From: Raineyella sp. W15-4
GTDB taxonomy: Bacteria; Actinomycetota; Actinomycetes; Propionibacteriales; Propionibacteriaceae
Length of the DNA stretch: 64,000 nt
Assembly (NCBI RefSeq): GCF_033170155.1
Contig: NZ_CP137079.1
Coordinates: 3,100,001-3,164,000 of the forward strand
Direction: 5' to 3'
The position numbers and the translations under genes were made by a program. How positions within the stretch are numbered: the first letter of the stretch is position 1; the number at the start of each line of letters is the position of its first letter. Shown here piece by piece: positions 1-8,130 of the stretch. The notes under the pieces were generated by a model, which was not told the origin of the DNA, did no database searches, and saw only the letters and a list, made by a program, of their open reading frames with translations.

Positions 1-621
1 CCCGTCCGGGCGGACGCCGAACTCGAACTTGGTGTCGGCCAGGATGATCCCGCGGTCGCGGGCGACCTCCTCGGCGGTGCGGTAGATCCGCAGCGTGAGG
101 TCGCGGATCGCCTCGCCGGTCTCCCGCCCGACGGTGCCGACCATGGTCTCGAAGTCGACATTCTCGTCGTGCTCGCCCAGTGCCGCCTTGGTGGCCGGGG
201 TGAAGATCGGCTCGGCGAGCCGGGACCCGTCGACAAGCCCCTCGGGCAGGCCGATCCCGCAGACCGTCCGTGACTGCTGGTACTCGGCCCAGCCGGAGCC
301 GGTGAGGTAGCCGCGGGCGACGCACTCGACCGGGATCATCTCGAGCTTCTCGACGACCAGCCCGCGCCGGGCGACCGCCGCGGGCACGTCGGTGGAGATG
401 ACGTGGTTGGGGACGATGTCGCGCAGCCGGTCGAACCACCACAGTGACAGCTGGGTGAGGATGGCGCCCTTGTCCGGGATGGTGGACGGCAGCACCCAAT
501 CGAAGGCCGAGATGTTGTCGGTGGCGACCATCAGCAGCCGATCGGCCTCGGGCAGGGCGTAGAGCTCGCGGACCTTGCCGGCATGAATGAGGGGCAGACC
601 GAGTTCGGCGTATTGGCTCAC
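1..621 (-). CDS. purC: SAICAR synthase PurC, 3' end cut by window edge
   Basis: Phosphoribosylaminoimidazole-succinocarboxamide synthase joins aspartate to CAIR in de novo purine synthesis. The first 207 codons are visible and run off the left edge. The N-terminus carries the family signature GKVRELY, followed by LMVATDNISAFDW (ATP-binding region), and the visible end reaches ILADTKFEFG, the second SAICAR-synthetase signature. The start is a GTG at 621-619; the nearby ATG at 630 is out of frame and closes after three codons. The gene is divergent from the iron-uptake operon. purB, purD and purA lie downstream on the same strand, so purine genes are loosely clustered but interrupted. Confidence 0.95.
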   Translation of the reverse strand, partial: MSQYAELGLPLIHAGKVRELYALPEADRLLMVATDNISAFDWVLPSTIPDKGAILTQLSLWWFDRLRDIVPNHVISTDVPAAVARRGLVVEKLEMIPVECVARGYLTGSGWAEYQQSRTVCGIGLPEGLVDGSRLAEPIFTPATKAALGEHDENVDFETMVGTVGRETGEAIRDLTLRIYRTAEEVARDRGIILADTKFEFGVRPDG

Positions 622-764
622 GGGCTCATCCTGCCACCGGGAATGCCTCCTCGCCGGGGCCTTCCGGCCCACCACCCCGTCCCGCCGCCCGGAGACCGCT
701 CCGCTCCAGCCATCGCAGGCGGTGGATACCGCCATCCGGAACGGCGGCAGACACGACCAGCTAC

Positions 765-783
765 TAAGGTTAGCCTTACCTGC
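765..783. promoter_or_regulatory. DtxR/IdeR-type iron box upstream of efeU
   Basis: TAAGGTTAGCCTTACCTGC matches the 19-bp DtxR/IdeR consensus (TTAGGTTAGCCTAACCTAA) at 15 of 19 positions, with the central inverted repeat AGGTTAGCCTTACCT nearly intact. It lies about 75 bp upstream of the efeU start and nowhere near another plausible target except purC. In actinobacteria such boxes bind Fe(II)-loaded IdeR/DtxR and repress iron-uptake genes. Its function here is inferred from consensus and context. Confidence 0.8.
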
Positions 784-857
784 GTTACGACCCGTCGATG
801 GCGAAGGTACCACCGCGCCCACGGATCACAGGACTCCAAGAAAGCGTGGGACGCGGG

Positions 858-2501
858 ATGCAAGGTATCTTCCTCGGCACCTTCCTCATCGGTCTGCGCG
901 AGGGCCTGGAGGCCACCCTGATCGTCGGCATCGTGGCCGCCTTCCTCAAGCGCAACGGCCACTCGCTGCGGCCGATGGTCGCCGGGGTCGGACTCGCGGT
1001 GGCGATCAGCGTCGGCGTCGGGGTCGGACTCGACCTGTTCAGCGCTGCCCTGCCGCAGGCCCAGCAGGAGATGCTGGAGACCATCATCGGTGTGGTCGCG
1101 GTGGTGTTCGTCACCACCATGATCATGTGGATGAACCACAACGCCTCCCATCTCAAGGGCGAGCTGGAAAGCGAGGCGCAACAGGCGCTCGACACCGGCA
1201 GTCCGCTGGCACTGGCCGGGATGGCCTTCCTCGCCGTGCTCAAGGAGGGCTTCGAGACAGCGGTCTTCCTGCTCGCCGCCATCCAGGCCACCTCCGGCAG
1301 CTGGATCCTGGCGCTGGGAGGCGCGGTCGTCGGCATCCTGGTCGCGATCGGGATCGGGGTGGCGATCTACGTCGGCGGGGTCCGGCTCAACCTGTCCCGG
1401 TTCTTCCGGATCACCGGGGTCTTCCTCATCCTCGTCGCCGCCGGGCTGGTGATGAGTACGCTGCGCACCGCGCACGAAGCCGGCTGGGTGGTGATCGGCC
1501 AGCAGCGGGTGGCCGACCTGTCCTCGTGGATGCCGTCCACCTCGGTCCTCGGCGCGCTGCTGACCGGCATGTTCGGGATCCAGCAGGATCCCCGGCTGAT
1601 CGAGGTGCTCGGCTGGGTGATGTACGTCGTCCCGGTCCTCATGCTCTTCCTGTGGCCGGCCCGGCTCACCCCGGCCCCGCGGGTCCGCCGCCGGATCCTG
1701 ACCGGGCTCAGCGCCGGGCTGGTCGTCGTCGCGGCCGGGATGGCCACCCTCATCCCCGCCCACGGGGCGCCCCTGCCGGCCGCCGACCGGACCCTGCGCG
1801 ACGCCTCGGGCGCACCGGTGCACGTCACCCTCGGCCCCGACGACGGTGGTACCCGTACCCTCACGGTCGATTCCGCCGGCACCACCCGGACCGTTCCCCT
1901 CCGGCCCGCCGGGCAGCGGAGTGTCGACGAGGTCCCGCTCGACGTCTGGCAGACCAAACAACCCGCCGATCCCGGGATCACCGCGACCCAGGTGAGCCTG
2001 GGCGAGCTCGCCGCGCTCACCGGCGGCCGGCTGCCGGTCGGCCTGACCGCTGAACGCACCCCCGGCCCGTTCAGCGCGCGGTGGAGCGCCAGCACGGTCT
2101 GGACCGTGCTCGCCTCCGGCGACGCACTGGTCGGCGCGGAGGCGTCCAGCACCCGGGTCGCCACGCTCACTGGCGGCGGCCTGGCCGGCGCCAAGACGAT
2201 CAGCCTCGGCGGCCTCGACTCCGACTGGGCGGTCTCCGCCGAGGAGACCGCAGCCGCCGCCGACACGGTCGCCGCCGCGGCGAGTGACGCCGCCGAACGC
2301 ATGCTCTGGCGGGCCTGGGTGCCCGTCGTCCTGCTCCTCGCCGCGGCCGGCACCGCCGGCTACCTGGTCAGGGACGCCCGCCGGCGCAGCACCACCTCCG
2401 CCCAAGACACCACCTCATCGGACAACACCTCATCACCGGACGAAAGGACACTGCAGCACCATGAAGCACCTTCCCCCTCAGACGAGCGGCTGGTCTCCTA
2501 G
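858..2501 (+). CDS. efeU: EfeU/FTR1-family iron permease with long C-terminal extension
   Basis: High-affinity iron permease of the inner membrane, the channel of the EfeUOB system. The first FTR1 iron-ligand motif REGLE is at residues 14-18 and the second, KEGFE, at about 129-133. About seven hydrophobic segments fill residues 1-285. The protein is 547 aa, about twice the roughly 276 aa of E. coli EfeU. The extra part is a Thr/Val/Asp-rich, probably extracytoplasmic domain (about 300-480) closed by one more transmembrane helix (about 487-507) and a polar tail. ATG 858 was chosen because it begins directly with the conserved FTR1 N-terminus behind a GGGACGCGGG stretch; an in-frame ATG at 798 would add 20 unconserved residues. 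It overlaps efeO by 41 bp. Confidence 0.93.
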   Translation: MQGIFLGTFLIGLREGLEATLIVGIVAAFLKRNGHSLRPMVAGVGLAVAISVGVGVGLDLFSAALPQAQQEMLETIIGVVAVVFVTTMIMWMNHNASHLKGELESEAQQALDTGSPLALAGMAFLAVLKEGFETAVFLLAAIQATSGSWILALGGAVVGILVAIGIGVAIYVGGVRLNLSRFFRITGVFLILVAAGLVMSTLRTAHEAGWVVIGQQRVADLSSWMPSTSVLGALLTGMFGIQQDPRLIEVLGWVMYVVPVLMLFLWPARLTPAPRVRRRILTGLSAGLVVVAAGMATLIPAHGAPLPAADRTLRDASGAPVHVTLGPDDGGTRTLTVDSAGTTRTVPLRPAGQRSVDEVPLDVWQTKQPADPGITATQVSLGELAALTGGRLPVGLTAERTPGPFSARWSASTVWTVLASGDALVGAEASSTRVATLTGGGLAGAKTISLGGLDSDWAVSAEETAAAADTVAAAASDAAERMLWRAWVPVVLLLAAAGTAGYLVRDARRRSTTSAQDTTSSDNTSSPDERTLQHHEAPSPSDERLVS

Positions 2502-3717
2502 CCGCACCCGTTGGCCGGCGGTGCCCGCCTTGGGCCTGGCCGGCACCCTCCTGCTGAGCGGCTGCGGTGCCGGCGGCACCGCCGGCGGTTCCACCCCGTC
2601 CTCCTCCGGGGGCGTCAACGCGGTCGCGATCACCCTGACCAACGAGGGCGGCACGGACACCTGCGCCTTGGACACGACCTCCGTCCCGGCCGGTCCGGTC
2701 TCCTTCACGGTGACCAACCGGAGCGCGGCCGGGATCTCCGAGGTCGAGTTACTCAAGGACCAGCGGATCCTCGGCGAGAAGGAGAACCTCGCCCCCGGCC
2801 TCGCACCGGTCTCCTTCACCGTCACCCTCGACGGCGGCTCCTACCAGCTGTACTGCCCCGGAGCCGGCACCGAGCATCTCGACTTCACCGTCACCGGCGC
2901 GGCCGCCCCGGCACCCAGCGGGTCGGTGCAGACCATCCTCGCCGCGGGCGCCAAGGACTACGCCACGTACGTCGTCGATGAGATCAATCTGCTCCAGCAG
3001 GCGACCGCCGACCTCGACAAGGCCGTCCAGGCCGGCGACGTCGACGCCGCGAAGACCGCCTACGGGAAGGCCCGTCCTTACTACGAGCGGGCCGAGTCGA
3101 GTGTCGAGGGCTTCGTACTGTCCGGCCACGACGCCGAGGACAACGCCGGCAACCTCGACTACCTGATCGACATGCGCGAGTCGACCCCGGTCGACGAGAA
3201 GGTCGGCTGGTCCGGCTTCCACGCCATCGAGCGTGACCTGTGGCAGGACGGCAAGATCACCGACCAGACGAAGAAGTACAGCACCGACCTGGTGGCGAAC
3301 ATCGACCAGCTGGTCAAGGTCGTCGGCACCCTCGAATACCGGCCCGAGGACCTCGCCAACGGCGCCGCGGACCTGCTCGAAGAGGTCCAGAACACCAAGA
3401 TCACCGGCGAGGAGGAGCAGTTCAGCCACCTCGACCTGGTCGACTTCGCCGGCAACGTCGAGGGTGCCCAACAGGCCTACGCCGCCCTACGGCCGGGCCT
3501 GGAGAAGATCGACCCGGCCCTGGTGACCACCATCGACCAGCAGTTCCAGACCGTGCTCGACACCCTGGACGGCTACCGGGACACCTCCGCACCGGGCGGT
3601 TACCAGACGTACACGCCGCAATTGCGCGCCAGTGACGCCGGCAAGCTCACCGCGGTGATCCAGCCGTTGCACGACTCGCTGGCCTCCATCGCGGAGAAGG
3701 TGGTGACCGCGAGTTGA
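2461..3717 (+). CDS. efeO: EfeO iron-binding lipoprotein (cupredoxin + M75 imelysin domain)
   Basis: Extracytoplasmic iron-binding component of EfeUOB, 418 aa. The N-terminus is a lipoprotein signal with lipobox LLSGC (Cys35). A cupredoxin-like Cup domain follows (about 55-150), including the Cys pair regions TCAL and LYCPG. The M75/imelysin-like helical domain (about 165-415) carries the HxxE metal motif HAIE at 254-257. The domain order and length match the E. coli EfeO family, apart from lipidation in place of a cleaved signal. It starts inside the end of efeU and its TGA overlaps the TTG of efeB, so the three genes are translationally coupled. Confidence 0.95.
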   Translation: MKHLPPQTSGWSPSRTRWPAVPALGLAGTLLLSGCGAGGTAGGSTPSSSGGVNAVAITLTNEGGTDTCALDTTSVPAGPVSFTVTNRSAAGISEVELLKDQRILGEKENLAPGLAPVSFTVTLDGGSYQLYCPGAGTEHLDFTVTGAAAPAPSGSVQTILAAGAKDYATYVVDEINLLQQATADLDKAVQAGDVDAAKTAYGKARPYYERAESSVEGFVLSGHDAEDNAGNLDYLIDMRESTPVDEKVGWSGFHAIERDLWQDGKITDQTKKYSTDLVANIDQLVKVVGTLEYRPEDLANGAADLLEEVQNTKITGEEEQFSHLDLVDFAGNVEGAQQAYAALRPGLEKIDPALVTTIDQQFQTVLDTLDGYRDTSAPGGYQTYTPQLRASDAGKLTAVIQPLHDSLASIAEKVVTAS

Positions 3718-5057
3718 CCACCGAGGGCGTGGACGGACCACAGGAACCGCGCACCCCGCCCGACCGTACGCCGGAGATGCCGGAGGGGACGCCCGTCGCC
3801 CCCTCCGGCGCCGCGCCCGGGGTGTCGCGCCGGGGAATGATCGCGGGGGCGCTGTGGGGCGGTCTCGGCGGGGCGATCCTCGGCGGGGCCGGCGGTGGCG
3901 CGGCCGGGTGGGCGCTGGCCACCCGGGACCGGCCCGACACCATCGATCTCGGCAGCAGTCAGCCGTTCTACGGCCAGCCGCACCAAGGGGGTATCGCCAC
4001 CGCGCCGCAGCGCTACAGCATGTTCACCGCCTTCTCGATGGCCGAATCGGCGACGACGCGGGACCTGCAGGTGCTGCTGGCCCGATGGTCGGCCGCGATC
4101 GCGGTGCTGCAGCGGGGTGATCCGGTCGGCACGGTGCAGCCCGACTCCCCGGTCCAGCCTCCCAAGGACACCGGCGAGGCGTACGGACTGAGTCCGGCGA
4201 ATCTCACCGTCACGGTGGGACTCGGGCCCGGGCTCTTCGGGGATCGGTACGGGCTGGCGCGGTTCAAGCCGGCGGAGTTCGCCGCATTGCCCGCGCTCAA
4301 CGGGGACACGCTCGACCCGCGGCTCACCGGTGGGGACCTGAGCGTGCAGGCCTGCGCCGACGACCCGCAGGTGTGCTATCACGCGGTGCGGAACCTGGCC
4401 CGAATCGGGCGCAGCACCGTCACCCCGTCCTGGACGGTGCTCGGCTTCGGCCGCGCCTCGGCCGGCCCGGGGCAGGACACACCGCGCAACCTGATGGGCT
4501 TCAAGGACGGCACCCGCAACGTCTCGACGCCGGAACAGTACGACCAGTGGGTGTGGATCCGCGGCGCGGACCAGCCGTGGATGGAGGGCGGCAGCTACCA
4601 GGTGGTACGGAAGATCCGGATGCTCCTGGAGACCTGGGACACCGACCGGATCGGCGACCAGCAGAGTGTCTTCGGGCGGGACAAGCGGGAGGGGGCACCC
4701 CTGTCGGGGCAGCACGAGTTCGACACCCCTGACTTCGCGGCCAGCGGTACGAACGGCGATCCGCTCATCCCGGCCACCTCACACATCGCGCTGGCGGCCC
4801 ACGAGAACAACGACGGGACGCTGATCCTGCGCCGGCCGTACAACTACACCGACGGGCTGGACGCCGAGGGCCGACTCGATGCCGGGTTGTTGTTCATCTG
4901 CTACGTCAACCACCCCGAGCACTTCGTCCGGCTGCAGAACCGGCTGGGAGCATCCGACCGGCTCAACGAGTACATCCGGCACATCGGCTCGGCCGTCTTC
5001 GCAGTCCCGCCGGCGCCCGCCGAGGGCCACTACCTGGCCGAGACGCTGTTCGGTTGA
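3714..5057 (+). CDS. efeB: EfeB DyP-type haem peroxidase, Tat-exported
   Basis: Dye-decolourising-type haem peroxidase, third component of the EfeUOB ferrous-iron or haem-iron uptake system. A twin-arginine signal is visible (SRRGMIAG, Arg39-Arg40, then a Gly/Ala hydrophobic stretch), consistent with export of the folded haem enzyme. The DyP GxxDG motif is GFKDG at residues 262-266, with Asp265 as the expected catalytic acid. The expected proximal haem His is His357 in the SHIA segment, followed by the Arg pair in LRRPYNY. The start is a TTG overlapping the efeO stop (TTGA), the simplest coupling start. The length of 447 aa is normal for the family. Confidence 0.95.
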   Translation: MTTEGVDGPQEPRTPPDRTPEMPEGTPVAPSGAAPGVSRRGMIAGALWGGLGGAILGGAGGGAAGWALATRDRPDTIDLGSSQPFYGQPHQGGIATAPQRYSMFTAFSMAESATTRDLQVLLARWSAAIAVLQRGDPVGTVQPDSPVQPPKDTGEAYGLSPANLTVTVGLGPGLFGDRYGLARFKPAEFAALPALNGDTLDPRLTGGDLSVQACADDPQVCYHAVRNLARIGRSTVTPSWTVLGFGRASAGPGQDTPRNLMGFKDGTRNVSTPEQYDQWVWIRGADQPWMEGGSYQVVRKIRMLLETWDTDRIGDQQSVFGRDKREGAPLSGQHEFDTPDFAASGTNGDPLIPATSHIALAAHENNDGTLILRRPYNYTDGLDAEGRLDAGLLFICYVNHPEHFVRLQNRLGASDRLNEYIRHIGSAVFAVPPAPAEGHYLAETLFG

Positions 5058-5159
5058 TCCGGGGCGATTGATTCCGGGTCGGCTGATCCGTCGGCTGATC
5101 CCGGGCGGCGGCCGATCGGACCGGCCTCGGGGAGGTTTCCCCGCCGGGGGCGGGACTGC

Positions 5160-6593
5160 TCAGAGCACCGCCCCCGGCAGGTACGCCGCAGCATCGGGGT
5201 GGGCGTCGACGATCGTCTGGATCCGGTCAGTGATCCGGGCGACCTGGTGGCGGGCGGTACCGGTCAGGTCCAGCGGGTCGGTGACCAGGCCGGCGAGTTC
5301 CTCGCGGGACAGGCCCAGCCGCACATCGGCCGCGAGCCGGTCGAACAGGTCGTTGTCCTTGCGGCCGGTCTCGCGCATCTCGAGCGCCACGGCGACGGCG
5401 TTCTCCTTGATCGCCTCGTGCGCGTGCTCGCGGCCGATGCCCTTGCGGACCGCGGCCATCAGCACCTTGGTGGTGGTGAGGAACGGCAGGTAGCGCTGCA
5501 GTTCGGCCTCGATCACGGCCGGGAAGGCGCCGAAGTCGTGCAGCACCGTGAGGAACGTCTCGAACAGCCCGTCGAGGCAGTAGAACGCGTCCGGCAGCAC
5601 CACCCGGCGGACCACCGAGCAGGACACGTCACCCTCGTTCCACTGGGTGCCGGCGACGTCGGCGATCATCGTCAGGTAGCCCTTGAGGATCACCGACATG
5701 CCGTTGACCCGTTCGCAGGAGCGGGTGTTCATCTTGTGCGGCATCGCCGAGGACCCGACCTGGCCGGGCTTGAACCCCTCGGTGACCAGCTCGTTGCCGG
5801 CCATCAGTCGGATCGCGGTGGCCACATCGGATGGCCCGGCGGCCACCTGGACCAGCGCCGAGACGACGTCGAAGTCCAGCGACCGCGGGTAGACCTGGCC
5901 GGTCGAGGTGAGCACGGTGCTGAAGCCGAGCCCGTCGGCGAGGCGGCGCTCGAGCTCGTCCAGCTTGTTCTGGTCCCCGTCGAGCAGGTCGAGCATGTCC
6001 TGGCTGGTGCCGACCGGCCCCTTCATGCCCCGCAGCGGGAAGTGTGCCAGCACCTCGCCGATCCGCTCGTACGCCACCAGCAGTTCGTCGGCGCCGGTGG
6101 CGAATCGCTTGCCGAGGGTGGTGATCTGGGCGGCGACGTTGTGCGAGCGCCCGGCGATCGGCTGGTCGGCGTACTGGACGGCGAGCCGGCCGAGCTGGGC
6201 GAGCGCGGCGACGATCCTGTCACGGATCACCTGCAGCGCCTCGCGGGTCTGCCACTGCTCGACGTTCTCGGTCAGGTCGCGCGAGGTCATCCCCTTGTGG
6301 ATGTGCTCGTAGCCGGCCAGCGCGCAGAACTCTTCGATCCGCGCCTTGACGTCGTGCCGGGTGACCTTCTCGCGGGCGTTGATCGAGTCGAGGTCGACCA
6401 CGTTGGCGACCGTCCGGTAGGCCTCGATCACGGTGTCCGGGTCGTCACCGCCGAAGTCCACCCCGAGATCGCGCTGGGCCTCCAGGACGGTGATCCACAG
6501 CCGACGCTCGGCGATGATCTTGTTCTCCGGCGACCAGATGCGGCGCATCTGCTCGCTGGCGTAGCGGGTGGCCAGGACGTTGGGGACGGTCAC
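5160..6593 (-). CDS. purB: Adenylosuccinate lyase PurB
   Basis: Cleaves SAICAR and adenylosuccinate, releasing fumarate, in purine synthesis. The fumarase/aspartase-superfamily signature SSAMPHKMN occurs near residue 279 with the catalytic Ser loop, and TSRDLTENVEQ supplies a second active-site segment. The length of 477 aa is normal. GTG 6593 is preferred over an upstream ATG (6620) because AAAGGA lies 5 nt before it and the product then begins MTVPNVLATRYAS, the usual actinobacterial N-terminus. It lies downstream of purD on the same strand, separated by 105 bp with a short tandem repeat. Confidence 0.97.
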   Translation of the reverse strand: MTVPNVLATRYASEQMRRIWSPENKIIAERRLWITVLEAQRDLGVDFGGDDPDTVIEAYRTVANVVDLDSINAREKVTRHDVKARIEEFCALAGYEHIHKGMTSRDLTENVEQWQTREALQVIRDRIVAALAQLGRLAVQYADQPIAGRSHNVAAQITTLGKRFATGADELLVAYERIGEVLAHFPLRGMKGPVGTSQDMLDLLDGDQNKLDELERRLADGLGFSTVLTSTGQVYPRSLDFDVVSALVQVAAGPSDVATAIRLMAGNELVTEGFKPGQVGSSAMPHKMNTRSCERVNGMSVILKGYLTMIADVAGTQWNEGDVSCSVVRRVVLPDAFYCLDGLFETFLTVLHDFGAFPAVIEAELQRYLPFLTTTKVLMAAVRKGIGREHAHEAIKENAVAVALEMRETGRKDNDLFDRLAADVRLGLSREELAGLVTDPLDLTGTARHQVARITDRIQTIVDAHPDAAAYLPGAVL

Positions 6594-6638
6594 GGTGGTC
6601 CTTTCGGCGGCGGGGATCAAGTGCCGGAATCAAGTGGT

Positions 6639-6686
6639 GGGGATCAGGCCGCGGGGCGGGTACGGGGATCAGGCCGCGGGGCGGGT
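6639..6686. repeat. Two tandem 23-bp repeats (25-bp period) between purD and purB
   Basis: The 23-bp unit beginning GGGGATCAGGCCGCGGGGCG occurs at 6639-6661 and again at 6664-6686 with no mismatch, separated by AC. It sits in the purB leader, just upstream of two further GATCAAG/AATCAAG words. The GATC-rich words resemble the tandem units beside the palindromes at 8085 and 9140, so this may be a decayed relative; that link is an inference. Confidence 0.7.
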
Positions 6687-6698
6687 GCGGGCCGGAGC

Positions 6699-7955
6699 TC
6701 AGAACGAGACCTCACCGCGGGCCGCCCGCAGCGCGATGTCGGTACGGAAGAAACCGCCGGGCAGGTGGATGTCCTCCAGCCGGTGGTAGGCGCGGACCCG
6801 GGCCTCGGCGAGGGAGTCTCCGGTGCCGACGACGGTGAGCACCCGCCCACCGGCCGACACCAGCCGACCCCGCGCGTCGAGGGCGGTGCCGGCCTGGATG
6901 ACACCGGTGGTGTCGTGGGTCACCCCGATGATCACATCGCCCTTGCGGGGGGCTGCCGGGTAGCCGTCCGCGGCAAGCACCACGCCCACCGCGAAGCCGG
7001 ACCCGAACTCCAGCGGCACCTCCGGGTCGAGCGCCCCGGTGGCCGCGGCGTACAGCACCTGGCCGAGCGGCGAGGTGAGCCGGGCCAGCAGCGGCTGGGT
7101 CTCCGGATCGCCGAACCGTACGTTGAACTCGACGACCCGCAGGCCCTTCGAGGTGAGTGCCAGCCCGGCGTAGAGCAGGCCGACGAACGGGGTGCCCCGG
7201 CGGGCCATCTCGTCAATGGTCGGCTGGATGACGACGTCGACGACCTGCTGCGTGAGGTCGGCCGGGGCCCAGGGCAGCGGGGTGTACGCGCCCATGCCGC
7301 CGGTGTTGGGACCGCGGTTATCGTCGCCGACCCGCTTGAAGTCCTGGGCCGGGTCGAACGGCAGCACGGTGGTGCCGTCGCAGATGGCGAACAGGCTCAC
7401 CTCGGGCCCGTCCAGGTATTCCTCGATGACGACCCGCTGGCAGGCCGCGGCGTGCGCCAGGGCCGCGGCCCGGTCGGAGGTCACCACGACGCCCTTGCCG
7501 GCGGCCAGCCCGTCGTCCTTCACGACGTACGGGGCGCCGAACTCGTCCAGCGCTGCGGCGGCCTCCGCCGGCGTCGTACACACCCGGGCGGCGGCGGTCG
7601 GGACGTGCGCGGCCGCCATCACCTCCTTGGCGAAGGCCTTGGAGCCCTCCAGCCGGGCGGCCGCTTTCGAGGGGCCGAAGCAGGGGATGCCGGCGGCCCG
7701 GACGGCGTCCGCGACCCCGGCGACGAGCGGCGCCTCCGGCCCGACGACCACCAGCTCCACCCCCAGCGAGGTGGCGAGGGCCGCGACCGCCGCCGGATCG
7801 GTCTGGTCGACCGGGTGGTTGGTGGCGAACACCGACGTGCCTGGATTGCCCGGGGCGACATGGACCCGCGACACGGCGGGGTCACGGCTGATGGCCAGGG
7901 CGAGGGCGTGCTCGCGGCCACCGGAGCCGATGACCAGGACTGACTGCGGCTGCAT
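6699..7955 (-). CDS. purD: Phosphoribosylamine-glycine ligase PurD (GARS)
   Basis: ATP-grasp enzyme joining glycine to phosphoribosylamine in purine synthesis. The N-terminal motif VLVIGSGGREHAL (residues 6-18) and the GARS signature RFGDPETQP (near residue 288) are intact, and the ATP-grasp segments around YVVKDDGLAAGKGV are complete. The protein is 418 aa. A GTG at 7958 and an ATG at 7955 are adjacent behind GAGGGG; ATG 7955 gives slightly better spacing, but the choice changes only one residue. Co-directional with purB downstream. Confidence 0.96.
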   Translation of the reverse strand: MQPQSVLVIGSGGREHALALAISRDPAVSRVHVAPGNPGTSVFATNHPVDQTDPAAVAALATSLGVELVVVGPEAPLVAGVADAVRAAGIPCFGPSKAAARLEGSKAFAKEVMAAAHVPTAAARVCTTPAEAAAALDEFGAPYVVKDDGLAAGKGVVVTSDRAAALAHAAACQRVVIEEYLDGPEVSLFAICDGTTVLPFDPAQDFKRVGDDNRGPNTGGMGAYTPLPWAPADLTQQVVDVVIQPTIDEMARRGTPFVGLLYAGLALTSKGLRVVEFNVRFGDPETQPLLARLTSPLGQVLYAAATGALDPEVPLEFGSGFAVGVVLAADGYPAAPRKGDVIIGVTHDTTGVIQAGTALDARGRLVSAGGRVLTVVGTGDSLAEARVRAYHRLEDIHLPGGFFRTDIALRAARGEVSF

Positions 7956-8018
7956 CACCCCCTCAGCCTACCGACCGGCCCCGACGCCCACCCACTCGAG
8001 ACGTACGGCGACCCGCCA

Positions 8019-8074
8019 CTCCGCCATTCCTTGATCGGTGGGCATAGTCGCCCCCGGATCGAGGAATGGCGGAG
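8019..8074. repeat. Palindromic intergenic element A (18-bp arms)
   Basis: CTCCGCCATTCCTTGATC (8019-8036) pairs with GATCGAGGAATGGCGGAG (8057-8074) with a single G-T type mismatch. The 20-nt centre has an inner GGGC/GCCC stem. The same core recurs at 9171-9204 (inverted) and 19409-19448 (same orientation). It lies 45-100 bp downstream of the minus-strand gene ending at 8118 and upstream of purD. The role is unknown; a transcript 3'-end structure or a REP-like repeat are both possible. Confidence 0.8.
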
Positions 8075-8084
8075 ACCCGGTCCG

Positions 8085-8130
8085 CCCCGGATCAACGAAC
8101 CCGACCAGGCCCCCGGATCAACGAACCCGA
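8085..8130. repeat. Two 20-bp direct repeats next to element A
   Basis: CCCCGGATCAACGAACCCGA occurs at 8085-8104 and 8111-8130 with 6 nt between. The second copy covers the stop codon of the gene ending at 8118. The CCCCCGGATCAA part repeats the right arm of element A. The mirror-image array at 9140-9184 suggests one composite repeat, present inverted on both sides of the intervening gene. Confidence 0.75.

Noticed and set aside
5058-5159. GATC-rich words after efeB as a fourth palindromic element
   Set aside because: Several TGATCC words are present but no arm pairs as in elements A to C; at most a degraded copy.
5199-7943. 914-codon plus-strand frame over purB and purD
   Set aside because: Antisense shadow of two clear purine genes, with His/Gly/Asp-rich composition typical of high-GC shadows.
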